Positions 1 through 9,530 are shown, counted from the stretch's first letter. The stretch: DNA of 32,182 nucleotides from Actinomycetes bacterium (GCA_021796545.1 JAKABX010000011.1:1-32182); one strand, 5' to 3'. The notes: generated by a model from the letters alone, not told the origin. Numbers and translations: made by a program.

Positions 1-122
1 CGCGCCGCCGTGCGCATTGCGTGGCGCCATCGGAACGCCCCGGTCCGGGCCGGCAGGTAACAGGAGCGGCAGCCGGCGACGCCCAGGAGCGCGCGGCCCC
101 GGGGAGGCCGGCGCGTGGGCGC

Positions 123-1226
123 CTAGGTCTCCGACGCGGCCGCCAGCACGCCCGCGCTGCCGCCGGCCAAGGTCGCCGGTTCGGCGCCGATTGCGGGCGC
201 GCCGGTGCCGCCGAGCCTTGTGGCGGGCGGCGCCAGGGCGACGTCGGGCTCGTCGGGCGCGCGGAAGCGCACGATCGGGCGGGCGGTGGTCGTCACCTCG
301 AGGGAGAAGATGTCGGGCCGGTTGTAGTGGCCGACGAAGTCGTGGACCATCCGGCCGCGCAGCATGAGGTCGGGGTCGGTGTCGACGTAGAGGATCTCCT
401 CCCGGTCGCCGTCGATCGGTCCCGCGACGACCGTCCCGAGCGGATCGACGATGGCACTGCCACCCGAGGTGCGCGGGTCGGCGAGGAAGGCGCGGTCGGC
501 ATCGTCCCGGGGCAGGGCCTCGAGCATCTCGGGGCTGTTGGTGCCGCAGGCGCTGATCACGTAGCACTTGTTCATGTACGCGACGTTCCGGCTGGCAAGC
601 AGCGAGGTCTCCTGCATCCCGCACCAGTCCGGGATGAAGTGGTTCGGCCAGCTCGCGACGTGCACGTAGGGGTACGCGCACGACAGCGCGGCGATCGCGA
701 GCGGGTTCGAGTTCTCCCCGCAGATCAACCCGCTCACCGGTCCCACGTCGAAGATCGCCGCGCCCTGGCGGTCGGCCTCGCCCGGACAGTGCACGAGCCG
801 CTCACCGACGGTCGGCACGAGCTTGCGGTGATGGCCGCGCACCGTCCCGTCGCGGCCGAGGAAGAGCTGGGTGTTGTAGAGCGTCCCCGTCGTGTTCGGT
901 CGGCGCTCGGTCATCCCGAGCACGACGTTCACCCCGGCGCGCATCGCCGCCTGGGCGACCCGGTCGATCTCCCCCGAGGGCACCTCGACGGCGTTCTTGA
1001 ACAGCTCGAGGTTGAAGCGCTGTGCCGCCGTGCTCGTCGCCGCGTGGTAGTAGAACCAGACGGGATGGCCGGGGACGAAGTTCTCGGGGAAGCCCACGAT
1101 GTCGGCGCCGTGGCGGCCGGCCTCCTCGATCAGCGCGCAGGCCTTGTCGATCGATCCCTCCCGGTCCAAGAACGCCGGTGCCGCCTGCACCGCGGCGATG
1201 CGGATGCTCGCGAAGCGGTCGCCCAT
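123..1226 (-). CDS. Nitrilase / carbon-nitrogen hydrolase family protein
   Basis: Translation from ATG at 1226: MGDRFASIRIAAVQAAPAFLDREGS...; Glu (GFPENFVPG), Lys (HHRKLVPT) and Cys (GLICGENSNPLA) positions of the nitrilase-superfamily triad. Longer ORF 123-2417 is an upstream run-on. Confidence 0.92.
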   Translation of the reverse strand: MGDRFASIRIAAVQAAPAFLDREGSIDKACALIEEAGRHGADIVGFPENFVPGHPVWFYYHAATSTAAQRFNLELFKNAVEVPSGEIDRVAQAAMRAGVNVVLGMTERRPNTTGTLYNTQLFLGRDGTVRGHHRKLVPTVGERLVHCPGEADRQGAAIFDVGPVSGLICGENSNPLAIAALSCAYPYVHVASWPNHFIPDWCGMQETSLLASRNVAYMNKCYVISACGTNSPEMLEALPRDDADRAFLADPRTSGGSAIVDPLGTVVAGPIDGDREEILYVDTDPDLMLRGRMVHDFVGHYNRPDIFSLEVTTTARPIVRFRAPDEPDVALAPPATRLGGTGAPAIGAEPATLAGGSAGVLAAASET

Positions 1227-1264
1227 CACTGCCTCCTCTCCCACGCCCTCAACATGGCGTTGCG

Positions 1265-2284
1265 TCAACTGGGTTTGTCGGACCCGAACCACCGCTGCGC
1301 GTTCCCCCGCGCCACGGCGCGGCGCTCGTCGTCCGCGAGGACCGCGAGGTCCCCGACGGCGCGACCGACGGGACCGCGGAAGGGATAGTCCGACCCGAGC
1401 AGGAGCCGGGCCGCGCCGACGCTGGCATCGGCGCAAAGCAGCGCCGGCGGATGAAAAGAGCAGCTGTCGAGAAAGAAGCGCTCCCGGAAGTAGTGCCCGA
1501 GTCCGTGCTCGGCCCCTCCGGGGCTCGACTGGTCCTCGAGGCGCTGGAGGAGATAGGGGGCGATCCCACCGAGGTGCGGCACGACGACGTCCAGGGCGCC
1601 GTGGCGGTCGAGGGTCCCCGAGAGCGCGAGGCGCACCGCCGCGAGCGTCGTCGACAGCGGTGCCCCGAGAGCGCTCGCGAGCTGCCAGTCCGAAAAGAGC
1701 GGGGAGACGCGGTCCATCCCGGGGTGCAACAGGACAGCGAGCCGGCGCGCGGCGCAGGCCGCGTAGACCACGTCCATCTCGGGGGCGTCGAGCGGCGGCC
1801 CGTCGAGGTGCGCGAACAGCGAGACGGCGCGCACCTCCGGCTCGCCCCCGAGCCGAGCGCACTCGGCCGCGGCCTCGGCCGCATTGGGCAGCGGCAGGCA
1901 CATCGAGACGAGAAAGCGCCCCGGGTGGCGCCGCGCGAGGGCGAGCAGCTCCTCGTTCACCCGGCGGGCGAACGCTGGGCGCTGCGCAGCGGCGACGACC
2001 TCCGCGCCCGGTGGCGGTGCGGCGATGACGGCCGTCTCCACGCCCGCGGCGTCCATCTCGACCAGGCGCCCGTCGCCGTCGTCGAGCGCGGACGCGAACA
2101 CCTCGACGACGGCCGCGAACTGCGCGGCGAACGCCGCGTCTTGTGCGGCGCGCGCGGCGAGGGCTTCGCGCAGCACGGGCGGAACGTAGTGATGATGGGT
2201 GTCGACGGCCGCAACCGGCGACGCGCCGACCCGGCCCTCCGTCGCGCCCGCGACGGAGGGGGCCGGGTCGGCGGGCACCCTCAT
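1265..2284 (-). CDS. Amidohydrolase-2 family metal-dependent hydrolase/decarboxylase (ACMSD-like superfamily)
   Basis: VDTHHHYVPPVLREAL metal-binding start, LLLGSDYPF C-terminal Asp motif; likely start ATG 2284 overlaps the TGA of the upstream gene (ATGA). Confidence 0.85.
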   Translation of the reverse strand: MRVPADPAPSVAGATEGRVGASPVAAVDTHHHYVPPVLREALAARAAQDAAFAAQFAAVVEVFASALDDGDGRLVEMDAAGVETAVIAAPPPGAEVVAAAQRPAFARRVNEELLALARRHPGRFLVSMCLPLPNAAEAAAECARLGGEPEVRAVSLFAHLDGPPLDAPEMDVVYAACAARRLAVLLHPGMDRVSPLFSDWQLASALGAPLSTTLAAVRLALSGTLDRHGALDVVVPHLGGIAPYLLQRLEDQSSPGGAEHGLGHYFRERFFLDSCSFHPPALLCADASVGAARLLLGSDYPFRGPVGRAVGDLAVLADDERRAVARGNAQRWFGSDKPS

Positions 2285-3138
2285 GGGGCGAGAACCTCCT
2301 CGAGGTGCTTCCACTGCTGGGCGAAGCGGAACGCGTGCTGCGCGGGAGGCTGGGGCGCCTGGATCTCGATCCAGCGCACGGGCGCGCCGCCCGAGGGGAA
2401 GAACGCGTGGACCCCACCGACGCCTGTCCAGACGACGTCGCCGACGTTCACCGTGTAGCGCTGGCCGTCGAGCAGCGCGTCGGCCGCCCCCGAGACGATG
2501 ACGTAGGCCTCCTCGAGCGGGTGGTCGTGGGAGTTCCCCGCGCCGCCGGGCTGGAACTCGACCATGAACACGTTCATGTGCTGCGCACCAAAGACCCGGT
2601 CGATCAGCATCTTGAGACGGATCCCCACGACGTCGCCGCCGCTGTAACCCTCCATCTGGAGCTGGGAGGCCGGGGGCAGCTGGCTCTCGTCGAAGTGCCC
2701 GACCGGTCCGCGCAGCGGATTGGCGAAGTCCGGGACCGCGGCGGCCGACCAGTCGACGCTCCCGGGCACGGCGAAGGTGTCGCGGGGCTCTTCGCGGGCC
2801 TGGGGTGCGATGACCTCGAGCCAGCGCGCGCCGGGACTCGAGCGCAACGCGTGCACGGCGCCGAGAGGCACGAGGGCGTAGTCGTCGACGCGCAGGCGGT
2901 GCACGGCGCCGCCGAGCGCGAGGTCGACCTCCCCCTCGACCACATAGAGCGACTTCTCATAGGAGTGGGCGAGCGGGGCGACCTCTGCGCCCGGGTCGAG
3001 CGCGCCCCAGCCGAGGGTCATGTGCACGCTTCCGCACGCCTCGTCGATCACGACCTGGCGGCGGTAGGCGGACCCGCCTGTGGACTCCGCCACCTTCACC
3101 CAGGGCTTCTCGTTCGCCCGTAGCACCGCGTGTCGCAT
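2281..3138 (-). CDS. Bicupin protein (resembles ureidoglycine aminohydrolase-type bicupins)
   Basis: Two cupin modules: SYEKSLYVVEGEVDLALGG...VPLGAVHAL and HDHPLEEAYVIVSGAADALLDG...GDVVWTGVGGVHAFFPSG. Confidence 0.8.
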   Translation of the reverse strand: MRHAVLRANEKPWVKVAESTGGSAYRRQVVIDEACGSVHMTLGWGALDPGAEVAPLAHSYEKSLYVVEGEVDLALGGAVHRLRVDDYALVPLGAVHALRSSPGARWLEVIAPQAREEPRDTFAVPGSVDWSAAAVPDFANPLRGPVGHFDESQLPPASQLQMEGYSGGDVVGIRLKMLIDRVFGAQHMNVFMVEFQPGGAGNSHDHPLEEAYVIVSGAADALLDGQRYTVNVGDVVWTGVGGVHAFFPSGGAPVRWIEIQAPQPPAQHAFRFAQQWKHLEEVLAP

Positions 3139-3179
3139 GGACTCTGCCTTTCCTGTTCAGCTGCCAACACCGATTCGCG

Positions 3180-4178
3180 CTAGAGGGAGACCTTGGTCCC
3201 CCGGCGCCGACGGAAGAAGCCTGCGATGCCGCCGGGCACGAAGCGGGCGAAGATCACGAGCAACCCACCGAGCGCGAGGGTTCCGTCGACCCCCTGGGTG
3301 TGGGTGAGCAGCTCCTGGCTGAGGACCTGTGTCGCGCTCGCGCCGAGGAGCGGGCCCACCCAGGACTGGGCGCCGCCGACGATGGCGGCGACGACGACGT
3401 TCAAAGAGACCGAGAACTGGAACGTCCCGACGGGCTCGATGTAGTAGAGCTGCGCGGCATACAGGCAGCCCACCATCCCCGCGAGGACCGCCGCGACGAC
3501 AAAGGCGATGAGCTTCACCCGGGTCGTCGGGACGCCGAGCACCTCCGCCGCGTCCTCGTCCTCGCGGATCGCGACGAGCGCGGCGCCAAAGCGCGAGCGC
3601 CCGATCTGGCGCACGCCGAGTGCGACGAGGAGCGCGAAGCCGAGAAAGATGAAGAAGTACAGCTGGTCCGCGGCGCGTGCGCTCAGCGCGAGCGGCTGGA
3701 GGTAGAGGCCGAGCGAGCCGTTGGTGATGCCGAGCACCATCACCAGCTGCTGGACGGCGAGGGTCAGCACGAAGGTCACGATGGCGAAGTACGCCCCTCG
3801 CAGGCGCAGGCTGGGAAGGCCGACGGCGACGGCGAGCAGCCCCGCCACGACGCCGGCCGCGACCACGGTCTCGAGCGGTGGGATGGAGGCCTCCTTGGCG
3901 ACGATCGCCGTCGTGTAGGCGCCGACGCCGAAGAACATCGCCATGCCGAAGTTGAGGTACCCGCCGTAGCCGCCGAGAACGCTCCAGGCCTCGGTGAGCA
4001 CGACGTACATCAACGCCGTCGTCGCGATGCGCAGGGTGCCGAGCTGGCCGGTCGTCAGCCCGAACGCGACCAGCAGGCCGACCACGACCACGAGGCTCGC
4101 CCAGCCCGCGCGCTCGACGACCCGACGCCGGGCGAGCAGGCCGCTGCGGCTCCAGCGTGACGCCGTGGGCAGTGGCAC
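3180..4178 (-). CDS. Branched-chain amino acid-type ABC transporter permease (LivM family)
   Basis: GTG start at 4178 (VPLPTASRW...); multi-TM, GGYGGYLNFGMAMFFGVGAYTTAI, IREDEDAAEVLGV, AAIVGGAQSWVGPLLGA motifs of LivM. Confidence 0.9.
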   Translation of the reverse strand: MPLPTASRWSRSGLLARRRVVERAGWASLVVVVGLLVAFGLTTGQLGTLRIATTALMYVVLTEAWSVLGGYGGYLNFGMAMFFGVGAYTTAIVAKEASIPPLETVVAAGVVAGLLAVAVGLPSLRLRGAYFAIVTFVLTLAVQQLVMVLGITNGSLGLYLQPLALSARAADQLYFFIFLGFALLVALGVRQIGRSRFGAALVAIREDEDAAEVLGVPTTRVKLIAFVVAAVLAGMVGCLYAAQLYYIEPVGTFQFSVSLNVVVAAIVGGAQSWVGPLLGASATQVLSQELLTHTQGVDGTLALGGLLVIFARFVPGGIAGFFRRRRGTKVSL

Positions 4179-4204
4179 CTCCGGGGCCTTCAGATCCGGC
4201 GCCC

Positions 4205-5077
4205 TCAAATCCGGCGCTCCCTCGCGAGCCCGATGCCCCCGCCGCGCGCGACCAGCGCCGCGGCGAGAGCACCGTAGAGCACGACCGGGACGACGTCGAG
4301 CGGCAGGACCTGGCTGCAGATGGCCTGCCCGAGCCCGAGCGCGAGGCCGCCGACGAGAGAGCTGCGGATCCCGCCGAGTCCGCCGATCAACACCACGATG
4401 AAGCTGTAGGCGAGCCACTGGCTGTCGAGCTGGATGGAGAAGGGGAACAGCACACCGAGCGCCGCGCCCGCGACGCCGGCGAGCGCGGTCCCGAGGCCGA
4501 AGACGATCGTCGCCATGCGCGCCGAGTTGATCCCGAGGATCTCGGCGGACTGCCTGTTCTGGCCGACGGCGCGCAGCGCCTTGCCGAGGAGGGTCCGGTA
4601 CAGCATGAGCTCGGTGGCCCCGAGCACGACGACGGCGACGCCCGCCATGATCAGGTACGCCTCGGGGATCACCACGCCGCCCACGGTCAGGCTGCCGTTC
4701 GCGTAGCCGACGCCGATCGAGCGCGAGTCTGTCGTCCAGGCGATCGTCGCCACGGCCTCGGCGAGCATCAAGAGGCCGAACAGGACGAGCATCGCCCGAT
4801 CCGGGCTGTCGCTCGCCGCTCTGCGGATCAAGGTGATCTCCGCGAGCCCGCCGATCAGAAAGAACACCGGGATGATGATCAACACGGCGAGGATCGGGTC
4901 GATCCCCCACTGGGTGAACAGATCGAACGCGAAGAAGCTCCCGATCACGACGAGGATCCCCTGGGCGAGGTTCACGATGCGCAGAACCCCGAGCACGATC
5001 GTGAGCCCCGCCCCGATGAGGGTGTAGATGAGGCCCAGCAGGAGGCCGATCACGATCACCTGGAACACCGTCGTCAT
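4205..5077 (-). CDS. Branched-chain amino acid-type ABC transporter permease (LivH family)
   Basis: MTTVFQVIVIGLLLGLIYTLIGAGLTIVLGVLRIVNLAQG..., GGLGGIRSSLVGGLALGLGQ. ATG 5077 overlaps LivF TGA. Confidence 0.92.
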   Translation of the reverse strand: MTTVFQVIVIGLLLGLIYTLIGAGLTIVLGVLRIVNLAQGILVVIGSFFAFDLFTQWGIDPILAVLIIIPVFFLIGGLAEITLIRRAASDSPDRAMLVLFGLLMLAEAVATIAWTTDSRSIGVGYANGSLTVGGVVIPEAYLIMAGVAVVVLGATELMLYRTLLGKALRAVGQNRQSAEILGINSARMATIVFGLGTALAGVAGAALGVLFPFSIQLDSQWLAYSFIVVLIGGLGGIRSSLVGGLALGLGQAICSQVLPLDVVPVVLYGALAAALVARGGGIGLARERRI

Positions 5078-5868
5078 GGCGCGCCCCCCTCTCGTCCCCC
5101 CGCCGGTGTCCCTGCGGCGCCCTCGCGTGCCGGGACCTGCACGACACCGAGCCACTCGCGCACCAGTGCGGAGAGGTCGCTCGCCAGTTCGTTCCGCCGC
5201 CCCGCGCGTTCGCTGCGCCCGCTGCGCAGGCTGTAGAGATAGTCGGCGAGGGCGACCGCGGGACGGACGTTCTGGTCGACAAGGACCACGGTGCGTCCCT
5301 CCGCCCGCAGCGCCGCGAGCTCGCTGTAGGACTGCTCGGCGAGGATCGGTGAGAGCCCGACAGACGGCTCATCGACGACCAGCACGCGGGGATCGGCGAC
5401 GAGCGCGCGGGAGATCTCGAGGAGGCGCTGCTGTCCACCGCTCAGACGGGACGCCTGCACCTTGCGCCGACCCTTCAGAGAAGGGAAGCGCTCGAACATG
5501 GCCGCGACCGCGCCCTTGCGCTGCGCGCGAGGTAGGGACCACGCGCCGAGCTCGAGGTTGTTCTCGACGGTGAGCTCGGGGAACGCCGAGCGGCCCTGGG
5601 GGAGGAACGCCAGGCCCCGGCGCGCGATCTCGTGGGCCGACAGGCCGGTCACGTCCTCGCCGAAGAGCCGCACGCTCCCGCTCGCGGGGCGCAACAGCCC
5701 GGCGATGACGCGCAGCGCCGTCGACTTTCCGGCGCCGTTCGGCCCGAGAAGGGCGGTCACCTCCCCGGCCGGGCAGGTGATGCTGAGACCGCGCAGGACC
5801 GGCTGATCGGCGTAGTAGCCGGCGACGACCTCCTCCAGCTCGACCGCCGGCGCCGCGGCGGCGCTCAC
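5074..5868 (-). CDS. ABC transporter ATP-binding protein (LivF family)
   Basis: Walker A GPNGAGKST, signature LSGGQQRLLEISRAL, Walker B VLVVDEPSVGLSP. Confidence 0.93.
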   Translation of the reverse strand: MSAAAAPAVELEEVVAGYYADQPVLRGLSITCPAGEVTALLGPNGAGKSTALRVIAGLLRPASGSVRLFGEDVTGLSAHEIARRGLAFLPQGRSAFPELTVENNLELGAWSLPRAQRKGAVAAMFERFPSLKGRRKVQASRLSGGQQRLLEISRALVADPRVLVVDEPSVGLSPILAEQSYSELAALRAEGRTVVLVDQNVRPAVALADYLYSLRSGRSERAGRRNELASDLSALVREWLGVVQVPAREGAAGTPAGGREGGAP

Positions 5869-6593
5869 GCCGCCCCCAGCGCGGTCCCGAGGTACGCCTC
5901 GATCACCGTGGGGTCGGCGCTCACCTCCCGCGGGTCGCCGGTGGCGAGCACCTTGCCTTCGGCGAGGCAGAGAAACTCGTCGGAGAGGTCCACGAGCTCG
6001 CTCACCTCGTGGCTGACGACGACATAGGTGATCCCGTCGCGGTCGCAGGTCTCGCGGATGCGCGCCATGAGATCTTCCTTGATGTTCGGGTGGATCCCGG
6101 CGAAGGGCTCGTCCATGAGGACGAGGCGCGGGCTCGTCATGAGCGCCCGGGCGAACTCCGCCAGCTTCTTCTGCCCGCCGGAGACCTCGCTCGCGACCGC
6201 GGTCGCGAGCTCCCCGAGACCGACGAAGTCGAGGAGCTCGTGTGCGCGCTGGGTGCTCGCGCCGCTCCGCCCCATGCCCTCGGTGACCATCAAGAGGTTG
6301 TCGAGCAGGGTGAGCGACTGGAAGACCCGGGGATTCTGGAAGGTGCGGCTGATGCCCGCGCGGATCAGCTTGTGCGCGGAGCCCCCGTCGATCCGATCGT
6401 CGCCGAGCGTGATCGTCCCCTTGGTCGGGCGGTGGACGCCGTTCAAGACGTTGATCATCGTCGTCTTGCCCGATCCATTCGGTCCGATCACGCCGAGGAC
6501 GCGCCCGGCGGCCACCTCAAAGCTCACGTCCTGGAGGATCGTGGCGCCACCGAAGCGCTTCCAGACGCCCTGCAGTTTCAGGTGAGCGGTCAC
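5865..6593 (-). CDS. ABC transporter ATP-binding protein (LivG family)
   Basis: GTG start at 6593 (VTAHLKLQGVWKRFGG); Walker A GPNGSGKTT, signature VSGGQKKLAEFARAL, Walker B LVLMDEPFAGIHP. Confidence 0.92.
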   Translation of the reverse strand: MTAHLKLQGVWKRFGGATILQDVSFEVAAGRVLGVIGPNGSGKTTMINVLNGVHRPTKGTITLGDDRIDGGSAHKLIRAGISRTFQNPRVFQSLTLLDNLLMVTEGMGRSGASTQRAHELLDFVGLGELATAVASEVSGGQKKLAEFARALMTSPRLVLMDEPFAGIHPNIKEDLMARIRETCDRDGITYVVVSHEVSELVDLSDEFLCLAEGKVLATGDPREVSADPTVIEAYLGTALGAA

Positions 6594-6663
6594 GTCATCC
6601 CCCTCGCGCGCCGGCGCCGGCCGGGCCGTCGCGGCCCGGTCGACGCCGACTCGCACGACACGG

Positions 6664-7914
6664 TCAGGGTAGCGGTGCGACGAGCTTCGCGGTCGCAACC
6701 GACGGCGGCCAGACCGGCTCCTGCTTCTTGCCGATCGTCTGGGTCACGATCTCATTGAACGGCGTCGTGCCGTTCGCGTTCAGCTTGAACGTGCCGACCG
6801 CCGTCTGCACCTTGTGCGACAGGAGCCACGCGCGGATCTTGGCCTGGTTGAGCGAGTGCGTCCCCTCGACGCTCTGCTGGAGCATCTGCAGGATCGCGTA
6901 GGCCGTCACGTCGTAGTTGGGGATCACCGTCTCGTGGCGCTGGTTCGCGAAGCGCTGCAGCAACGCGAGCCCCGGGAACTTCTGGGTCACCCAGGCGACG
7001 TCGGTCCCGAGCACGCCGTTGGTCGCAGAGCCGAGCGACGGCCAGTTGGCGAGCGTCGTCACCTGCGAGCCGCACATGCACTCGATGGTGGGCTTCCATC
7101 CGATGACCTTGACCGTCTTGGCGATCAGGTCCGAATCGTCGGGAAGGCCGAGCACGATCAGCACCTGGGCGCCGGAGGCCTTGGCCTTCTGGACGACCTG
7201 GGTGAAGTCGGTCGTGCTCGCGGGGTACTCCTCGTCGAAGACGACCTGCATGTGCGCCTGCTTGGCGTAGTTGATCGCGCCGCCGACGCCGTTGTAGCCC
7301 TTCTCACCCACGATGGTGAACGGGTTCTGCGCGGCGAGGATCGCAACCTTCTTCGGTCGCTTGTTCGCCGGCATCGCCTCGATCAGCTTGAAGACGCCCT
7401 TGGGGTAGTCCGGCTCCTGGTAGGTGTAGGAGCCGACCATCCAGCCCTTGTCCTGGTCGAAGTACTGGATGCCGACGAAGCCGCCGTTGAACAGGATCTT
7501 GTTCGCCGCCCGGGCGATCGGCACGATCGGCGCGCCGACATAGGTCGTGTAGGGCGCGAGCAAGAAGTCGACGTGGTCCTGGCTGATCAGGGTCTGGTAC
7601 TCAGTCGCCGCGGTCGACGGGGAGCTGTTGTCGTTCATGATGGTGATCTTCACCGGCCGGCCGAGAAGGCCGCCGCGGGCGTTCACCTGGTGCTGCCACA
7701 GCTGGTACACCTGGCGGTACTCCGCCGAGGGCTCCGAGAACGCGCCCGTCAACCCGAGTGTGCCGCCGATGGTGATCGGCGCGCCGCTCAGACGGTGCAC
7801 GGCCCGCGCCGGGGTCGTTGCGCCCGCCCCAGTCGCCGTCAACCCACCGAGGAGCGCACCGACGCCGAGCAGCGAGACAGCTCCCCTTTTCAGAAACGTC
7901 GTCTTGTTGTTCAC
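6664..7914 (-). CDS. Periplasmic/lipid-anchored substrate-binding protein of Liv-type ABC importer
   Basis: N-terminal signal peptide MNNKTTFLKRGAVSLLGVGALLGGLTATGAGATTPARA followed by Peripla_BP fold (PITIGGTLGLTGAFSEPSAEYRQVYQLWQHQVNARGGLLGRPVKI). RBS-like AAGGGGGG upstream. Confidence 0.92.
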   Translation of the reverse strand: MNNKTTFLKRGAVSLLGVGALLGGLTATGAGATTPARAVHRLSGAPITIGGTLGLTGAFSEPSAEYRQVYQLWQHQVNARGGLLGRPVKITIMNDNSSPSTAATEYQTLISQDHVDFLLAPYTTYVGAPIVPIARAANKILFNGGFVGIQYFDQDKGWMVGSYTYQEPDYPKGVFKLIEAMPANKRPKKVAILAAQNPFTIVGEKGYNGVGGAINYAKQAHMQVVFDEEYPASTTDFTQVVQKAKASGAQVLIVLGLPDDSDLIAKTVKVIGWKPTIECMCGSQVTTLANWPSLGSATNGVLGTDVAWVTQKFPGLALLQRFANQRHETVIPNYDVTAYAILQMLQQSVEGTHSLNQAKIRAWLLSHKVQTAVGTFKLNANGTTPFNEIVTQTIGKKQEPVWPPSVATAKLVAPLP

Positions 7915-8296
7915 GCTTCCCCCCTTTCAGCGGCACCCTCGCCGCCGCTCGTCCAGCCGCCCGGTGCGGACGGCAGTGGCCACATCCGCGTCCCGCCGCT
8001 CGCTGTCCCGGCGGCCACAAGGACGCGCAACACCTACGCGAGAAACACGGCGCTCTTCGTCAGCACTCCGTCGTGACGCCGACCGTCCCGGCGAAGAGCC
8101 GTTCGCCGCGGACTCCCGTCGCTGCCGGCACGGGCGCGCCCATCGATTGTGCTCCCCGTGACCCCCCGATTGCCCTGTTCACAGTCGTGTGTGGAGGCGG
8201 AAATGGCTTTCCCATCCCCACCACCGTCGCGGCGCCCGGACGATCTCGCTCTCCCCTGGGCCGGCTGACCTGCGGCTTCCCAGCCCGATGCACGGC

Positions 8297-8312
8297 ACCA
8301 AACCTTTGCGAA
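8297..8312 (-). promoter_or_regulatory. Candidate LacI-family operator (site B), TTCGCAAAGGTTTGGT on the minus strand
   Basis: Shares TTCGCAAA-N-G-N-TT with site A upstream of the LacI gene; placed around the predicted start site of the SBP promoter. Confidence 0.5.
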
Positions 8313-8315
8313 GTC

Positions 8316-8344
8316 ATAGTCCCGCCACCGCAGCCCGTTGTCAA
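8316..8344 (-). promoter_or_regulatory. Predicted sigma70-type promoter for the ABC-transporter/hydrolase operon
   Basis: Minus strand: TTGACA (8344-8339), 17-nt spacer, GACTAT (8321-8316). Confidence 0.5.
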
Positions 8345-8393
8345 GGTCCGTGCCGGCACCCCCGAACCCGCGGCGGTGAGGGACTCGAGCCGT

Positions 8394-9446
8394 TCAGTGG
8401 CCATGGCCCACCCCCGGCGACGACCCGCGCCCTTTTGGTGGCGGAGCGCACGACGCGCGCACCACAAGCTCGGGCGGGAGCGAGACACGCGGCGCGGGAG
8501 CATCGGGCTGGTCGAGCAGGGTGCGCGCGAGCTGGGCGGCGAGCTGGCCGAGATGGAACGACGGCAGACGCACGGTCGTGAGGGGCGGCGCGAGGTGGTC
8601 GGCCAGCAAGATGTCGTCGTAGCCGACGACCGAGATGTCGCGCGGGCAGGACAGCCCGGCGTCCGACAGCGCATCGATGGCCCCGGCTGCCATGACGTCA
8701 TTGTGTGCGAAGGCGGCGGTCGGCGGACGGTCGGCCCGGGCGAGGACGGCGCGCATGAGGGCGTGGCCGTTCTCGACCGTGAGGCGGTGCACCGGCTGGA
8801 CCACCGACGCCGGCTCGAGGCCCGCCTCCTGCAGACCGGCGTGGAAGCCCGCACTGCGCTGGCGGAAGGAGGAGACGTCACCGGTCCCAGGCAACTCCAC
8901 GATGTCGCGGTGGCCGAGCGCAACAAGGTGGCGCGCAGCCAGAAGGCCCCCTTCGAAGTCGTCGTGCGCCACCGTCGCCAGGCGGGTGTTCGGGAGCGTG
9001 CGCACCGCGAGCACGATCGGCAGCAGGCGCGCCATCTTCACGACCGCCGCCTCGTCCGCGGCCCGCACCGCGGTGACGATGATCGCGTCGGCGCGTCGCC
9101 CGTGCAGGTGCTCGAGCGCGCGCTCGAGGCGAGCCGAGTCCTCGTGGGATTCGGTGACAAAGGGCATCATGCCCGTCTCGTCGAGCACCGCCTCGATGCC
9201 GCGCAGCACCGCGGCGTTGTAGGGCAGTTGGAAGTCGTTGATCACGACCCCGATCGTCCCCGTGCGCCCCTTGCGCAAGCCGCGCGCGACGACGTTCGGC
9301 CGGTAGCCGAGCTCCTCGGCGGCCTCGAGCACCTTGAGCCGGGTCGCCTCGCTCACCTCGCGCGACATCACCGGGCTGAGGGCCCGCGACGCCGTCGAGG
9401 GGTGGACGTTCGCCCGGCGGGCGACCTCGAGCAGCGTGACGCTCAC
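8394..9446 (-). CDS. LacI family transcriptional regulator
   Basis: VSVTLLEVARRANVHPSTASRALSPVMSREVSEATRLKVLEAAEELGYRPN N-terminal HTH, periplasmic-binding-like effector domain; GTG start at 9446. Confidence 0.93.
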   Translation of the reverse strand: MSVTLLEVARRANVHPSTASRALSPVMSREVSEATRLKVLEAAEELGYRPNVVARGLRKGRTGTIGVVINDFQLPYNAAVLRGIEAVLDETGMMPFVTESHEDSARLERALEHLHGRRADAIIVTAVRAADEAAVVKMARLLPIVLAVRTLPNTRLATVAHDDFEGGLLAARHLVALGHRDIVELPGTGDVSSFRQRSAGFHAGLQEAGLEPASVVQPVHRLTVENGHALMRAVLARADRPPTAAFAHNDVMAAGAIDALSDAGLSCPRDISVVGYDDILLADHLAPPLTTVRLPSFHLGQLAAQLARTLLDQPDAPAPRVSLPPELVVRASCAPPPKGRGSSPGVGHGH

Positions 9447-9530
9447 CACGGCCGCCTGCGCCCCGTCCCCAGACGCCCCCCGTCGGTCCGACCCCCCACC
9501 GCGTCCATGGTAGCGACTCGCCGAAGAGGG

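Noticed and set aside
110-123. GGCGC-GTGG-GCGCC hairpin at the nitrilase end as a terminator
   Set aside because: Only a 5-bp stem with no U-tract; expected by chance at this GC content.
123-2417. 764-aa ORF as a nitrilase fusion protein
   Set aside because: N-terminal half is arginine-rich shadow of the amidohydrolase gene; nitrilase starts cleanly at 1226.
3180-5438. 752-aa ORF as a fused permease
   Set aside because: Only the C-terminal ~332 aa (from GTG 4178) is LivM; the remainder is a shadow of livH/livF.
8060-8926. 288-aa minus ORF overlapping the LacI gene and leader
   Set aside because: Ser/Arg-rich alternate-frame translation with no family motif; overlaps a convincing LacI CDS.
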